From CAYWVR01 sp964461715 (GTDB lineage Bacteria; Planctomycetota; Phycisphaerae; FEN-1346): a stretch of 64,000 nucleotides of DNA. The notes beneath the pieces are model-generated. The model was not told where the DNA came from and searched no databases. It saw nothing but the letters and a program-made list of their open reading frames with translations. Position numbers and translations under genes: made by a program. The stretch lies in NCBI GenBank assembly GCA_964461715.1, contig CAYWVR010000012.1, forward strand, positions 25,650 to 89,649. The letters are read 5' to 3'. Below, in pieces: positions 25,316 to 33,087 of this stretch (position 1 is the stretch's first letter; each line of letters begins with the position of its first letter).

Positions 25316-26008
25316 ATGACCGATTCACCCGCCGCCCCAACGCCGACCGTGCCGCGTCTCTCGCGCCATCGTCGCACCATGCGCGCGCTGCTCCTTCTGG
25401 CCCTCGCGACGGGCGGGACGTGGCTAACGGGATGGGCCGTCATGCCCTCGGGCGGGGCGCCGACGAGGGAGGCGGGGCTTGTGCCGGAGACCGAACGGGG
25501 GCCCCGCAAGAGCGTCCTCCCGAAGACTGCCGCCGTCGACCGCGGCTGGGACTACATCGTCATTCACCACTCCGCAACCGCCGGGGGGACCCTCGAATCC
25601 ATCAGGCGGGGCCACCGGGAGCGACTCCACGTGGAGGAGATCGGCTACCACTTCATCATCAACAACGGGCGCAGCCCCGGGACGAGCGACGGCGAGTTGA
25701 CACCCACGTCCCGCTGGTTGGCTCAGCAGGGAGGGGCCCATTGTGCGGTGCGGGGGCACCCGGAGTTCAACGCGCGCGGCATCGGGATCTGCCTGATCGG
25801 CCACTTCGATCTCCAGACCCCCACACCGCGCCAGATGGCCTGCCTCGAGCGGCTGGTGACGGACCTGAGGCAGCGCTACGGCATCCCGCTGGAGAACATC
25901 TTCGGGCACGGCGAGCTCAAGGCCACCGACTGTCCGGGCCGAAACTTCCCGATGGAGGCGTTCCTGTGGGGTCTTCGGGCCAACCACATCGAGGCGCAGT
26001 TGGACTGA
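25316..26008 (+). CDS. N-acetylmuramoyl-L-alanine amidase (Amidase_2 / PGRP fold)
   Basis: The 230-residue protein has an N-terminal membrane segment (about 22-43), so it is exported or anchored, then a zinc amidase domain. IVIHHSAT supplies H84, IFGHGEL supplies H198 and DCPGRN supplies C206, the expected metal-ligand set. GYHFII and GIGICLIGHF are further conserved strands. It cleaves the bond between muramic acid and L-alanine. Possible cotranscription with the metallophosphatase 37 bases downstream. The start keeps the basic segment before the hydrophobic helix. Confidence 0.88.
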   Translation: MTDSPAAPTPTVPRLSRHRRTMRALLLLALATGGTWLTGWAVMPSGGAPTREAGLVPETERGPRKSVLPKTAAVDRGWDYIVIHHSATAGGTLESIRRGHRERLHVEEIGYHFIINNGRSPGTSDGELTPTSRWLAQQGGAHCAVRGHPEFNARGIGICLIGHFDLQTPTPRQMACLERLVTDLRQRYGIPLENIFGHGELKATDCPGRNFPMEAFLWGLRANHIEAQLD

Positions 26009-26045
26009 CCCTCCGCCCGACGCGCGGCAAGGAGACGCGGGCTTG

Positions 26046-26981
26046 ATGAACGGTGCCGAAGACTGGGACCTGGACCTCGAACGGGCCGCCGCCGGCACCG
26101 GCCAGGTGACCGACCTGATGGACCGGGCCGCCGTGCTGACGCGGCGGGACTCGCTGCGGCGGGGGAACATCGTCCACCTGCCCGCCACCGGCGACGCGGT
26201 CGTCCTGGGCGACCTCCACGGCGACCGCGAGAACTTCGACCGCGTCCTCGAATGGGCCGGTCTCCATAAGCACCGCGACCGGTACCTCGTGCTCCAGGAG
26301 GTCATCCACCGCCCCGCCCGGGGTCCGGCCGACACGGACGAGAGCTTCCGCCTGCTGGAGGGGATCGCCCGCCTCAAGATTCGCTACAAGAGCCAAGTCC
26401 AGATGGTCCTCTCGAACCACGACCTCGGCGAAATCACCGGGGCGAACATGACGAAGCAGGGAGCCAGCGTCAGCGAGCCCTTCCGCGAAGCCGTCTGCGA
26501 GGCCTACGGGCGGGACTGGGAGAAGGTCCACCTGGCGTATCGCCGATTCCTGGCCGACCTGCCCCTGGCGGTCCGGACGCAGAACGGCGTGTTCATCAGC
26601 CACTCGACACCGACGGCCGAGGCCCTGGAATCGTTCGATTACGGGGTCTTCGACCATCCCCTGAGCGTCGAGGATTGCTGGCCGGGCATGAGCGTCTACG
26701 AGCTGGTCTGGGGTCGCCGCCACGACCAGCAAGCCGCCGACCGGTTCGCCGAGGCGGTCGGGGCGCGGCTGCTGGTAACCGGGCATCAGACGTCGACGCG
26801 CGGCGTGAAGACGCCGACGACGCGTCACATCGTGCTGACGAGCGACGGCCCGCTCGGCCGCTTCCTCCTCCTGCCGCTCGACACGGAAGTTCCGCACGGG
26901 GCCCTGGCGAGGCAGGTGATGAAGATCAGCTCGCTGGCCCCCGTCCGCCGCCGCAAACGCGGCACCGGCAGCTCGTCGTGA
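26046..26981 (+). CDS. calcineurin-like metallophosphatase lacking the usual GDxxDR segment
   Basis: The 311-residue protein has VLGDLHGDREN (GDxH), VLSNHDLGEI in the GNHD/E position, VFISHSTPT and LLVTGHQTS (metal-binding His elements) of the Ser/Thr phosphatase fold. The second motif, normally GDxxDRG, is replaced by LVLQEVIHRPARG, so one metal ligand may come from elsewhere. The substrate is unknown. AAGGAG at 26029-26034 serves the start; the ATG at 26046 follows an in-frame TTG at 26043, and either could initiate. Its stop overlaps the RseC-like gene (GTGA). Confidence 0.72.
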   Translation: MNGAEDWDLDLERAAAGTGQVTDLMDRAAVLTRRDSLRRGNIVHLPATGDAVVLGDLHGDRENFDRVLEWAGLHKHRDRYLVLQEVIHRPARGPADTDESFRLLEGIARLKIRYKSQVQMVLSNHDLGEITGANMTKQGASVSEPFREAVCEAYGRDWEKVHLAYRRFLADLPLAVRTQNGVFISHSTPTAEALESFDYGVFDHPLSVEDCWPGMSVYELVWGRRHDQQAADRFAEAVGARLLVTGHQTSTRGVKTPTTRHIVLTSDGPLGRFLLLPLDTEVPHGALARQVMKISSLAPVRRRKRGTGSSS

Positions 26982-27406
26982 GAACGAGACGCGAAACCGG
27001 CACGGTCGTCCGTCTCGAGGGCGATAGGGCCCTCGTCCGGTTCCGCCACCAGGGCGGCCCGCAGTGCCGCGGGTGCACCGCCTGCAAGCCCGCGGGGGAC
27101 CGGACCTTCGCCCTTCGGGTCCCCGCCGAAGACCTGGCCGCGGGAGACCGCGTGACCGTCGAAATCCCCGTCCCCAGCCCGTGGCGGGCCCTGGCGCTGG
27201 TGTTCGTCCTGCCGCTGGTAGGCCTGATGGCCGGGATGGCCGTCGGGTCCGCCTGGAAGGGGCTCCAGCGGGCGCTGGGTCTGATGGCCGACGCCGCGGC
27301 CCTGGCCCTCGGGTGCGCCCTGGCCCTGGCGGCGTTCGCGCTTGCGGTGTTCGAGGAGCGGCGCCTGCGCCGGCGACACGTGCCGCGCGTCGTCAAGGAA
27401 GGCTGA
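26978..27406 (+). CDS. RseC/MucC-family membrane protein
   Basis: The 142-residue protein fits RseC: an N-terminal OB-like part with ETGTVVRLEGDRALVRF, cysteines in CRGCTACK, then two long hydrophobic helices (about 62-85 and 95-118) and a basic tail. RseC of E. coli helps reduce SoxR and works with Rnf. No Rnf genes are in the window; an ApbE is present at 2.3 kb, but this does not establish a link. The GTG start at 26978 overlaps the preceding stop. The role of pairing with a phosphatase is unknown. Confidence 0.75.
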   Translation: MRTRRETGTVVRLEGDRALVRFRHQGGPQCRGCTACKPAGDRTFALRVPAEDLAAGDRVTVEIPVPSPWRALALVFVLPLVGLMAGMAVGSAWKGLQRALGLMADAAALALGCALALAAFALAVFEERRLRRRHVPRVVKEG

Positions 27407-27451
27407 GGGCCCTCTTCCTTCCCCTGCCTTCATCCCCACTTGGGAAGAGCT

Positions 27452-27480
27452 TTGACGGAGCGCCTCGTGGCCACGATAAT
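27452..27480 (+). promoter_or_regulatory. folE promoter
   Basis: TTGACG (27452-27457), 17-base spacer, GATAAT (27475-27480), one of the best sigma-70 matches in the window. It lies inside the 5' extension of the folE frame, so the start must be downstream, at 27584 rather than 27440. Confidence 0.7.
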
Positions 27481-27583
27481 GAGCGTCAACACAACGCTGG
27501 CTCGACCGGCGCCGTGCGGGCACGCCGGGACACCGCGCGGCTCGTTCGAGCGACAGCCGGGCCCCGGCCTGAAAGGACCGCCG

Positions 27584-28159
27584 ATGGTCGACCTCGACAA
27601 GGTCAGGCAGGCGATGCGAATGCTGCTGGAGGGGATCGGCGAGGATCCCGACCGGCCCGGCCTCCTGGAGACGCCGCGCCGCGTCGCGGAGATGTGGGTC
27701 GAACTCGTTCAGGGTATGGACCAGCGGGCCGAGGAGATCATGACGATCCTCCCGTGCGAGCAGCACGACGAGATCGTCCTGATGCGCGACATCCCGTTCG
27801 TCAGCCTGTGCGAGCATCACCTCGTCCCCTTCCTCGGCCACGCCCACGTCGCGTACCTGCCGCGCCGCAACCGCGTCACGGGCCTCTCGAAACTCGCCCG
27901 CATCGTCGAGATGGAGGCCCGCAAGCTCCAGATCCAGGAACGCATGACCCAGGACATCGCCGACGACCTGATGCGGACCCTGAACCCCATCGGGGCGATG
28001 GTCGTCCTGGAGGCCGAGCACCTGTGCATGACGATCCGCGGGGTCCAGAAACCGGGCACGATCACCGTCACGAGCGTCGTGCGGGGCCTCTTTCGCGAGA
28101 GCGATAAGACGCGCAACGAGGCCCTCGCGCTGCTGACCCATCGGAGAACACCAAGGTAA
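27584..28159 (+). CDS. folE: GTP cyclohydrolase I
   Basis: The 191-residue enzyme makes dihydroneopterin triphosphate, the first step to folate and related pteridines. Zinc ligands are visible as C76 and H79 in SLCEHHLVPF and C148 in EHLCMTIRG, with the catalytic His pair intact. GLSKLARIVE is the family signature. The ATG at 27584 has an AAAGGA site seven bases upstream and a promoter ending 104 bases upstream; the longer frame from 27440 would overlap that promoter. It appears monocistronic. Confidence 0.96.
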   Translation: MVDLDKVRQAMRMLLEGIGEDPDRPGLLETPRRVAEMWVELVQGMDQRAEEIMTILPCEQHDEIVLMRDIPFVSLCEHHLVPFLGHAHVAYLPRRNRVTGLSKLARIVEMEARKLQIQERMTQDIADDLMRTLNPIGAMVVLEAEHLCMTIRGVQKPGTITVTSVVRGLFRESDKTRNEALALLTHRRTPR

Positions 28160-28233
28160 GTCGGAAGTGCGGAGTGCGAACTCGGAAGGGCCGACCCCGG
28201 CGCAGCCGACTTCCCGCTCCCGACTTCCGACTT
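28158..28233. repeat. intergenic inverted repeat between folE and the M29 peptidase
   Basis: AAGTCGGAAG at 28158-28167 is repeated in reverse complement at 28224-28233, and both arms are extended by further GGAAG/CTTCC-rich units with short internal repeats (TCGGAAG, CCGACTTCC). It starts at the last bases of folE. Confidence 0.5.
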
Positions 28234-28276
28234 CCCCCTTCGCCCCGAATCCCGAATCCCATGAAGGAGTCCATCG

Positions 28277-29365
28277 ATGGTCGACCCTCGAACCCAGGCC
28301 CTCGCCCGGGTGCTCATCCGGTATGCACGGAACGTCCAGAAAGGACAGACGGTGTTGATCATGGGCCCCGCGGCGGCGGAGCCGCTGGTGCTGGAGTGCG
28401 TCCGCGAGGTATACCGGGCGGGCGGGCACCCCTCCACGCGCCTCGCGCCCGACCGGAGCCGCGAGGTCATGTACGCCGAGGCCAACGACGAGCAGATCGC
28501 GTTCATGCCGAAGTGGGCCCTCGCCATGGCACGCCAGAGCGACCACCTCGTCAACATCCTCGGCGAAACGAACACCCAGGCCCACGCCGCCGTCCCGCCC
28601 AAGAAGATGGCCGCGTTCGAGAAGGCGCGGCGGAAGCTACTGGACATCATGCTCGATAAGAACGAGTGGACCCTCTCCCTCTGGCCCACTGCCGCCTACG
28701 CCCAGGATGCGGGCATGGGCCTCGAAGAGTTCGAGGACTTCGCCTATGCGGCCATGCGGGTCGACGCCAAGGATCCGGTGGCCGAGTGGAAGAAGGCGAA
28801 GGATTTCCAGGCCAAGATCATGCGGAAGCTCAACGGGGCCAAGGAGGTCCGCATCGTCGCCCCCGACACGGACCTCACGATGAGCGTCGAGGGCCGCTCC
28901 TTCATCTCCAGCTACGGCTCGCACAACATGCCCGACGGCGAGGTCTTCACCGGTCCCGTCGAGACGAGCGCCGAGGGCCACATCCGCTACTCCTTCCCCG
29001 TCTGCTACCGCGGCAAGGAGGTCCACGACGTGCGCCTCGAGTTCGAGAAGGGCAAGGTCACGAAGGCCACCGCCGCCAAGAACGAGGCGTTCCTCAGGGA
29101 AATGATCGGGATGGACAAGGGGGCCACGCGCCTCGGCGAGCTGGGCATCGGCACGAACTACGGCATCACCCGATTCATCAAGAACATCCTCTTCGACGAG
29201 AAGATCGGCGGCACGGTCCACCTGGCTCTCGGCAAGAGCTACGCCGAGACGGGCGGCACGAACAAGTCGAGCCTCCACTGGGACATGATCTGCGACCTGC
29301 GCCAGGGCGGGCGGCTGGAGGTGGATGGGAAGGTGCTTCAGGAGGGGGGGAAATTCAACGTCTGA
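28277..29365 (+). CDS. M29-family metallo-aminopeptidase
   Basis: The 362-residue protein resembles thermophilic aminopeptidases of family M29 (AmpS/PepS). Metal-ligand regions near the C-terminus are visible as RLGELGIGTN, HLALGKSYAETGG and KSSLHWDMICDL, with the earlier FTGPVETSAEGHI segment. It would release N-terminal amino acids from peptides in the cytoplasm with two metal ions. AAGGAG lies eight bases before the ATG. The gene sits between two inverted-repeat-bearing spacers and appears monocistronic. Confidence 0.85.
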   Translation: MVDPRTQALARVLIRYARNVQKGQTVLIMGPAAAEPLVLECVREVYRAGGHPSTRLAPDRSREVMYAEANDEQIAFMPKWALAMARQSDHLVNILGETNTQAHAAVPPKKMAAFEKARRKLLDIMLDKNEWTLSLWPTAAYAQDAGMGLEEFEDFAYAAMRVDAKDPVAEWKKAKDFQAKIMRKLNGAKEVRIVAPDTDLTMSVEGRSFISSYGSHNMPDGEVFTGPVETSAEGHIRYSFPVCYRGKEVHDVRLEFEKGKVTKATAAKNEAFLREMIGMDKGATRLGELGIGTNYGITRFIKNILFDEKIGGTVHLALGKSYAETGGTNKSSLHWDMICDLRQGGRLEVDGKVLQEGGKFNV

Positions 29366-29382
29366 AACGGCTATCGCGAACG

Positions 29383-29411
29383 TCCAACAGCGTTCGACAT
29401 TCGATGTTGGA
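29383..29411. repeat. short hairpin repeat after the M29 peptidase
   Basis: TCCAACAGCG (29383-29392) and CGATGTTGGA (29402-29411) form a 10-base stem with one mismatch and a 9-base loop. It lies 18 bases after the stop and just before the next start, and has the look of a dispersed planctomycete-type intergenic element rather than a T-tailed terminator. Confidence 0.4.
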
Positions 29412-29425
29412 TATTCCGACGTAGG

Positions 29426-30334
29426 ATGCACGCCATGTCCAGGGACGCCAGGATCTACAGATCCCTCGCCGCCCTCCGGTCCACCCTCGCCGACTGCACT
29501 TTGTGCCCGCGCGATTGCCACGTCGACCGCACGGCCGGCCCGCGGGGGTTCTGCGGGGGCGGGGTCGAGGCGGTGGTCGCGAGCGCGGGGCCGCATAGCG
29601 GAGAGGAGCCGTGCCTGGTGGCCTCGGGGGGCAGCGGCACCATCTTCCTGGCCGGGTGCAACCTCGGGTGCGTCTTCTGCCAGAACGCCGACATCAGCCG
29701 CGAGACGGCCGGCCGCGCCCTCTCTACCGACGCCCTCGTGCAGCTGATGCTCGGCCTCGAGGCCCGCGGCTGCGCGAACGTGAACCTCGTGACGCCGTCG
29801 CACTTCACGGCGGCGCTGGCCGAGGCGATCGCCGCGGCCCGAGAGGCGGGCCTGCGGGGGCCCATCGTCTGGAACTCGAACGCCTATGAGCACGCCGCGG
29901 TGCTCGCGCACCTGGAGGGCCTCGTCGAGATCTACATGCCCGATCTGAAGTTCGCCCGGGCCGAGAGCGGACGCCGCTATTGCGACGCGCCCGACTACGC
30001 CGCCCAAGCCCGCAAGGCCCTCCGCGAGATGCATCGCCAGGTCGGCGACCTGCGGATCGAGGACAGACGGGCGACCCGCGGCCTGCTGGTGCGGCACCTC
30101 GTGATGCCGGGCGCGCGAGAGGAGACGCGGGAGGTCCTCGATTTCCTCGCCAATACCGTCTCGCCCGGGACGTTCGTCAACGTGATGGGCCAGTATCACC
30201 CGGCGGGCGACGTCCTAACGGCCGAGGGCCGCGCCGCCTACGCCGAGATCGGCCGCCGCCCCACACCGGCCGCGGTTGCCGAGGCCCGGGCGTACGCGAC
30301 CTCGCTGGGGCTGCGCCTGGCCCGGGAGGGATGA
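29426..30334 (+). CDS. radical-SAM protein of the PFL-activase-like family
   Basis: The 302-residue protein has the radical-SAM cluster motif C78-x3-C82-x2-C85 in LAGCNLGCVFCQN. Four more N-terminal cysteines (C24, C27, C31, C43; CTLCPRDCHVDR and GFCGG) could hold another metal cluster. The downstream VTPSHFTAAL, IVWNSNAYE and YMPDLKF segments match the single-gene PflA-like family found in many anaerobes, not the short PflA next to pyruvate formate-lyase. No PFL-like glycyl-radical gene is nearby. Its target is unknown. An ATG three codons in (29435) is an alternative start. Confidence 0.85.
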   Translation: MHAMSRDARIYRSLAALRSTLADCTLCPRDCHVDRTAGPRGFCGGGVEAVVASAGPHSGEEPCLVASGGSGTIFLAGCNLGCVFCQNADISRETAGRALSTDALVQLMLGLEARGCANVNLVTPSHFTAALAEAIAAAREAGLRGPIVWNSNAYEHAAVLAHLEGLVEIYMPDLKFARAESGRRYCDAPDYAAQARKALREMHRQVGDLRIEDRRATRGLLVRHLVMPGAREETREVLDFLANTVSPGTFVNVMGQYHPAGDVLTAEGRAAYAEIGRRPTPAAVAEARAYATSLGLRLAREG

Positions 30335-30373
30335 AAGCTTGCCGGGGGCGGCGCCGCGGGGCGCGCATATGAT

Positions 30374-30402
30374 TTGACCGGGCCCCCGTTTTGCGGTACC
30401 AT
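30374..30402 (+). promoter_or_regulatory. promoter for the nucleotide-sugar dehydratase gene
   Basis: TTGACC (30374-30379), 17-base spacer, TACCAT (30397-30402). The expected transcript begins near 30409, giving a leader of about 148 bases. Confidence 0.6.
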
Positions 30403-30442
30403 TTGGCCGTGCGTCGGGGGGAGACGCTGACCGTCGAGGATC

Positions 30443-30482
30443 GCCGAAGGCTGGGTGTGTGCCCGCTTTCGGCATGGGGCAC
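30443..30482 (+). promoter_or_regulatory. possible H-type pseudoknot in the leader RNA
   Basis: Stem 1 pairs GCCGAA (30443-30448) with TTCGGC (30468-30473). GTGCCC inside its loop (30459-30464) can pair with GGGCAC (30477-30482). The geometry, with loops of 10, 3 and 3 bases, is that of an H-type pseudoknot, located between the promoter and the start codon. GC-rich sequence gives such pairings by chance, so this is a candidate only. Confidence 0.25.
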
Positions 30483-30556
30483 GTCAAGCGCGAGGCCCGG
30501 GGCGGTCGATGTACCCGGGGACCCCTGACCGCGGACCACGTGGCGGTTCGTCGCCC

Positions 30557-32584
30557 ATGACCGAAACGAACGAGACGCCGCGCGTGCCCAGCCCGTATGC
30601 ACCCCTGCTGCGCCATGCGGCAGTGGCGACGGTGCACGTGGCCCTGTTTGCCCTGGCCTTCTGGCTGGCGTTCGGGCTGCGGTACGAGTTCAAAATCCCG
30701 CCATTCATCTCCGCCATTCCCAACGTCATCCCCGCGGACGCCGTGGGCATGCCGGTCCAGACATACGTCGGCGTGCCCGGGGCCGTCTGGGACATGTTCC
30801 ACGAGCTCCTGGCGTTCACCCTCGTCGTCAAGATTCTCGTCTTCGGCTACTTCCGCCTGTACGCGGGGTGGTGGCAGTACGTCAGCATCCAGGATTTGGT
30901 GGAGACGTTCAAGGCCAGCCACATCTCCACGGCCCTCATCCTTGTCGGCGTCTACGTGACGCGGGCCCTGGCCCAGGCCGACATGCTGGAGGTGGAGTTG
31001 GTCGTGCCGGACACGGTGCTGATCATCGACTGGGCGGCGACGATCGCCCTGGTGGGCGGCATGCGGTTCCTGGTGCGGATCATCCGGGAGGGCTCGCGGC
31101 CGGTCAGCCCGGCGGGCCTGACGCGGGTCCTCATCATCGGGGCGGGCAACGCCGGCGAGGGCGTCCTCCGCGAGCTCTACCGCCTCCCCGTCGAGCGGTA
31201 CCACGTCGTTGGCTTCGTCGACGACGACCCGAAGAAGCGCGGCATCCGGATCCACGGGGTACCGGTGCTGGGCGGAGTGGACGACCTGGCGGAGGTGGCC
31301 GAGAAGCAGCGGGCCGAGGAGGTCATCATCGCCCTGCCCCAGCCCACGCGCGACGAGCTTCGCCGCATCATCGAGGTCTGCAAGGGCCAGAAGCTCGTCT
31401 TCCGCATCGTGCCGGGCGTGGCCGACCTGATCGAGGGCCGGGGCGACGTCAACCGCCTGCGCGAGGTCGACATCAACGACCTCCTCGGCCGCGAGCCGGT
31501 GAGCCTGGACCTCGACGAGATCGGCCAGTTCCTGGCCGACAAGGTCATCCTCGTGACCGGGGCGGGCGGGTCGATCGGCTCGGAGCTCTGCCGCCAGGTT
31601 GCCCAGTTCAACCCGAAGCTGCTGGTGATGCTGGACCAGGCGGAAAACAACCTCTTCCACGTTGATCGCGAGCTGCGGGCCGCGGCCCCGGAGATAGACC
31701 TGGCGCCCGTGATCGCCGACGTCTGCGACCGCCGGCGCGTCGAGTGCATCTTCCAGACCTACCGCCCCCGCGTCGTCTTCCATGCCGCCGCCCACAAGCA
31801 TGTCCCCATGATGGAGCTGAACCCCGGCGAGGCCGTCAAGAACAACGTCTTCGGGACGAAGAACGTGGCCGACCTGGCCCGCGAGACGGGGGCCGACGCC
31901 TTCGTCATGATCTCCACCGACAAGGCCGTCAATCCCACCTCCGTCATGGGTTGCACGAAGCGTGTCGCCGAGATGTGCTGCCAGAGCATCCGGGCCGGCC
32001 ATCCCGACGTCAAGACCAAGTACGTCACCGTCCGCTTCGGCAACGTCCTGGGATCCGCCGGGAGCGTCGTGCCCATCTTCCGCGAGCAGATCGCGCGCGG
32101 CGGGCCGGTGACGGTCACGCATCCGGAGATGCGGCGGTACTTCATGACCATCCCGGAGGCGACGCAGCTCGTGATCCAGGCCGGCGCCATCGGTGAAGGT
32201 GCCGAGATCATGCTCCTGGACATGGGCGAGCCCGTGAAGATCGTCGACCTGGCGCGCGACATGATCACCCTCTCGGGATACCGCCCGGACGCGGACATTG
32301 AGATCGAGTTCCTGGGCATGCGCCCCGGCGAGAAGCTCTTCGAGGAGCTTCGCACGAGCGGCGAGAACGTCCTGCCAACCCACCACCGCAAGATCTTCGT
32401 CTGGCAGAGCCGGGCCTGTCCCACCGACGAGCTGACCGCGGCCCTGGACCGGCTCCGCGAGGCCACCCTGGACGCGTCGCGCGAGCGCATCCAGGAAATC
32501 CTGAAGGGGATCGTGCCGGAGTACGAGCCGTCGGCGCCCCCGAATCCGGCGCCTCGACCGGCCCCGCGCGCCGCCTCGTCCTGA
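30557..32584 (+). CDS. membrane nucleotide-sugar 4,6-dehydratase, WbpM/PglF/CapD family
   Basis: The 675-residue protein has about four N-terminal membrane helices (residues about 20-38, 70-95, 125-145, 155-175), a first Rossmann-like CoA-binding-type domain (RVLIIGAGNAGEGVLREL) and a C-terminal SDR domain with VTGAGGSIGSELC. The catalytic region is MISTDKAVNPTSVMGCTKR, where Met replaces the usual Tyr, as in WbpM, PglF and FlaA1. It would make a UDP-4-keto-6-deoxy amino sugar for surface polysaccharide or protein glycosylation. The ATG at 30557 fits the start of the first helix; the frame is open for 34 more codons upstream. Confidence 0.88.
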   Translation: MTETNETPRVPSPYAPLLRHAAVATVHVALFALAFWLAFGLRYEFKIPPFISAIPNVIPADAVGMPVQTYVGVPGAVWDMFHELLAFTLVVKILVFGYFRLYAGWWQYVSIQDLVETFKASHISTALILVGVYVTRALAQADMLEVELVVPDTVLIIDWAATIALVGGMRFLVRIIREGSRPVSPAGLTRVLIIGAGNAGEGVLRELYRLPVERYHVVGFVDDDPKKRGIRIHGVPVLGGVDDLAEVAEKQRAEEVIIALPQPTRDELRRIIEVCKGQKLVFRIVPGVADLIEGRGDVNRLREVDINDLLGREPVSLDLDEIGQFLADKVILVTGAGGSIGSELCRQVAQFNPKLLVMLDQAENNLFHVDRELRAAAPEIDLAPVIADVCDRRRVECIFQTYRPRVVFHAAAHKHVPMMELNPGEAVKNNVFGTKNVADLARETGADAFVMISTDKAVNPTSVMGCTKRVAEMCCQSIRAGHPDVKTKYVTVRFGNVLGSAGSVVPIFREQIARGGPVTVTHPEMRRYFMTIPEATQLVIQAGAIGEGAEIMLLDMGEPVKIVDLARDMITLSGYRPDADIEIEFLGMRPGEKLFEELRTSGENVLPTHHRKIFVWQSRACPTDELTAALDRLREATLDASRERIQEILKGIVPEYEPSAPPNPAPRPAPRAASS

Positions 32585-32623
32585 GCCGTCGCGGCCCCCC
32601 CGCCGATTTCATGCGTTCGCAGT

Positions 32624-32652
32624 TTGACCCCGCCCGGCCCGCAAGATAGACT
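32624..32652 (+). promoter_or_regulatory. promoter of the degraded secreted-protein gene
   Basis: TTGACC (32624-32629), 17-base spacer, TAGACT (32647-32652), followed by a G-rich leader of about 125 bases before the ATG at 32784. The promoter looks intact although the gene behind it is broken. Confidence 0.55.
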
Positions 32653-32783
32653 CCTCCATGGTCCCGGACGCGGACCGTCCGGTCCGGGGGAGGTCCACGG
32701 CCGGGAAACAGGCGGGTCTGGGGTGTGCGCCGACCGGGGGGAGAGGGTGCGCGGAGACGACCCGTCCCAGGGGGGGCACGCCT

Positions 32784-33087
32784 ATGCTGCGCCCCGGTCG
32801 TTTCTCTGTCGTACTCGCCGTCCTCGTCATGTTCTCGATGCCCCGGATCGTCGCCTGGGCCAAAGCCGCCACGCCCGAAGCACGGTGCTGGGCCGCTGAC
32901 CGGCGAGCTCTTCCTCAGTGCCGACGCCGTCCCGACGCGCGAGACCGAGATCCTGCCGTTCTGCGTCACGTGGACCGTCTCGGACCCCGTCCTGACGGCC
33001 GACACTTCCACGCAGACGGTCGCCGTCGACGTTACCTTCGACGCCTCGTTCGGGGGATGGGAGTGGACCCGCGTCAATCCGGTCGCC
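32784..33087 (+). pseudogene. frameshifted secreted-protein gene fragment
   Basis: From the ATG at 32784 a good signal peptide is encoded (RFSVVLAVLVMFSMPRIVAWA). In that frame the following residues turn into an Arg/Asp-rich, non-protein-like string. In the +1 frame from about 32880, a beta-rich sequence appears (TGELFLSADAVPTRETE, FCVTWTVSDPV, TVAVDVTFDASFGG) and runs on towards 33087, where transposase-like sequence begins. This looks like one secreted or Ig-like protein gene cut by a frameshift and then truncated by the insertion. The exact shift point and the family are uncertain. Confidence 0.45.

Noticed and set aside
27440..27583. N-terminal extension of folE from 27440
   Set aside because: It overlaps a strong promoter, has no family similarity, and the ATG at 27584 has a good ribosome site.
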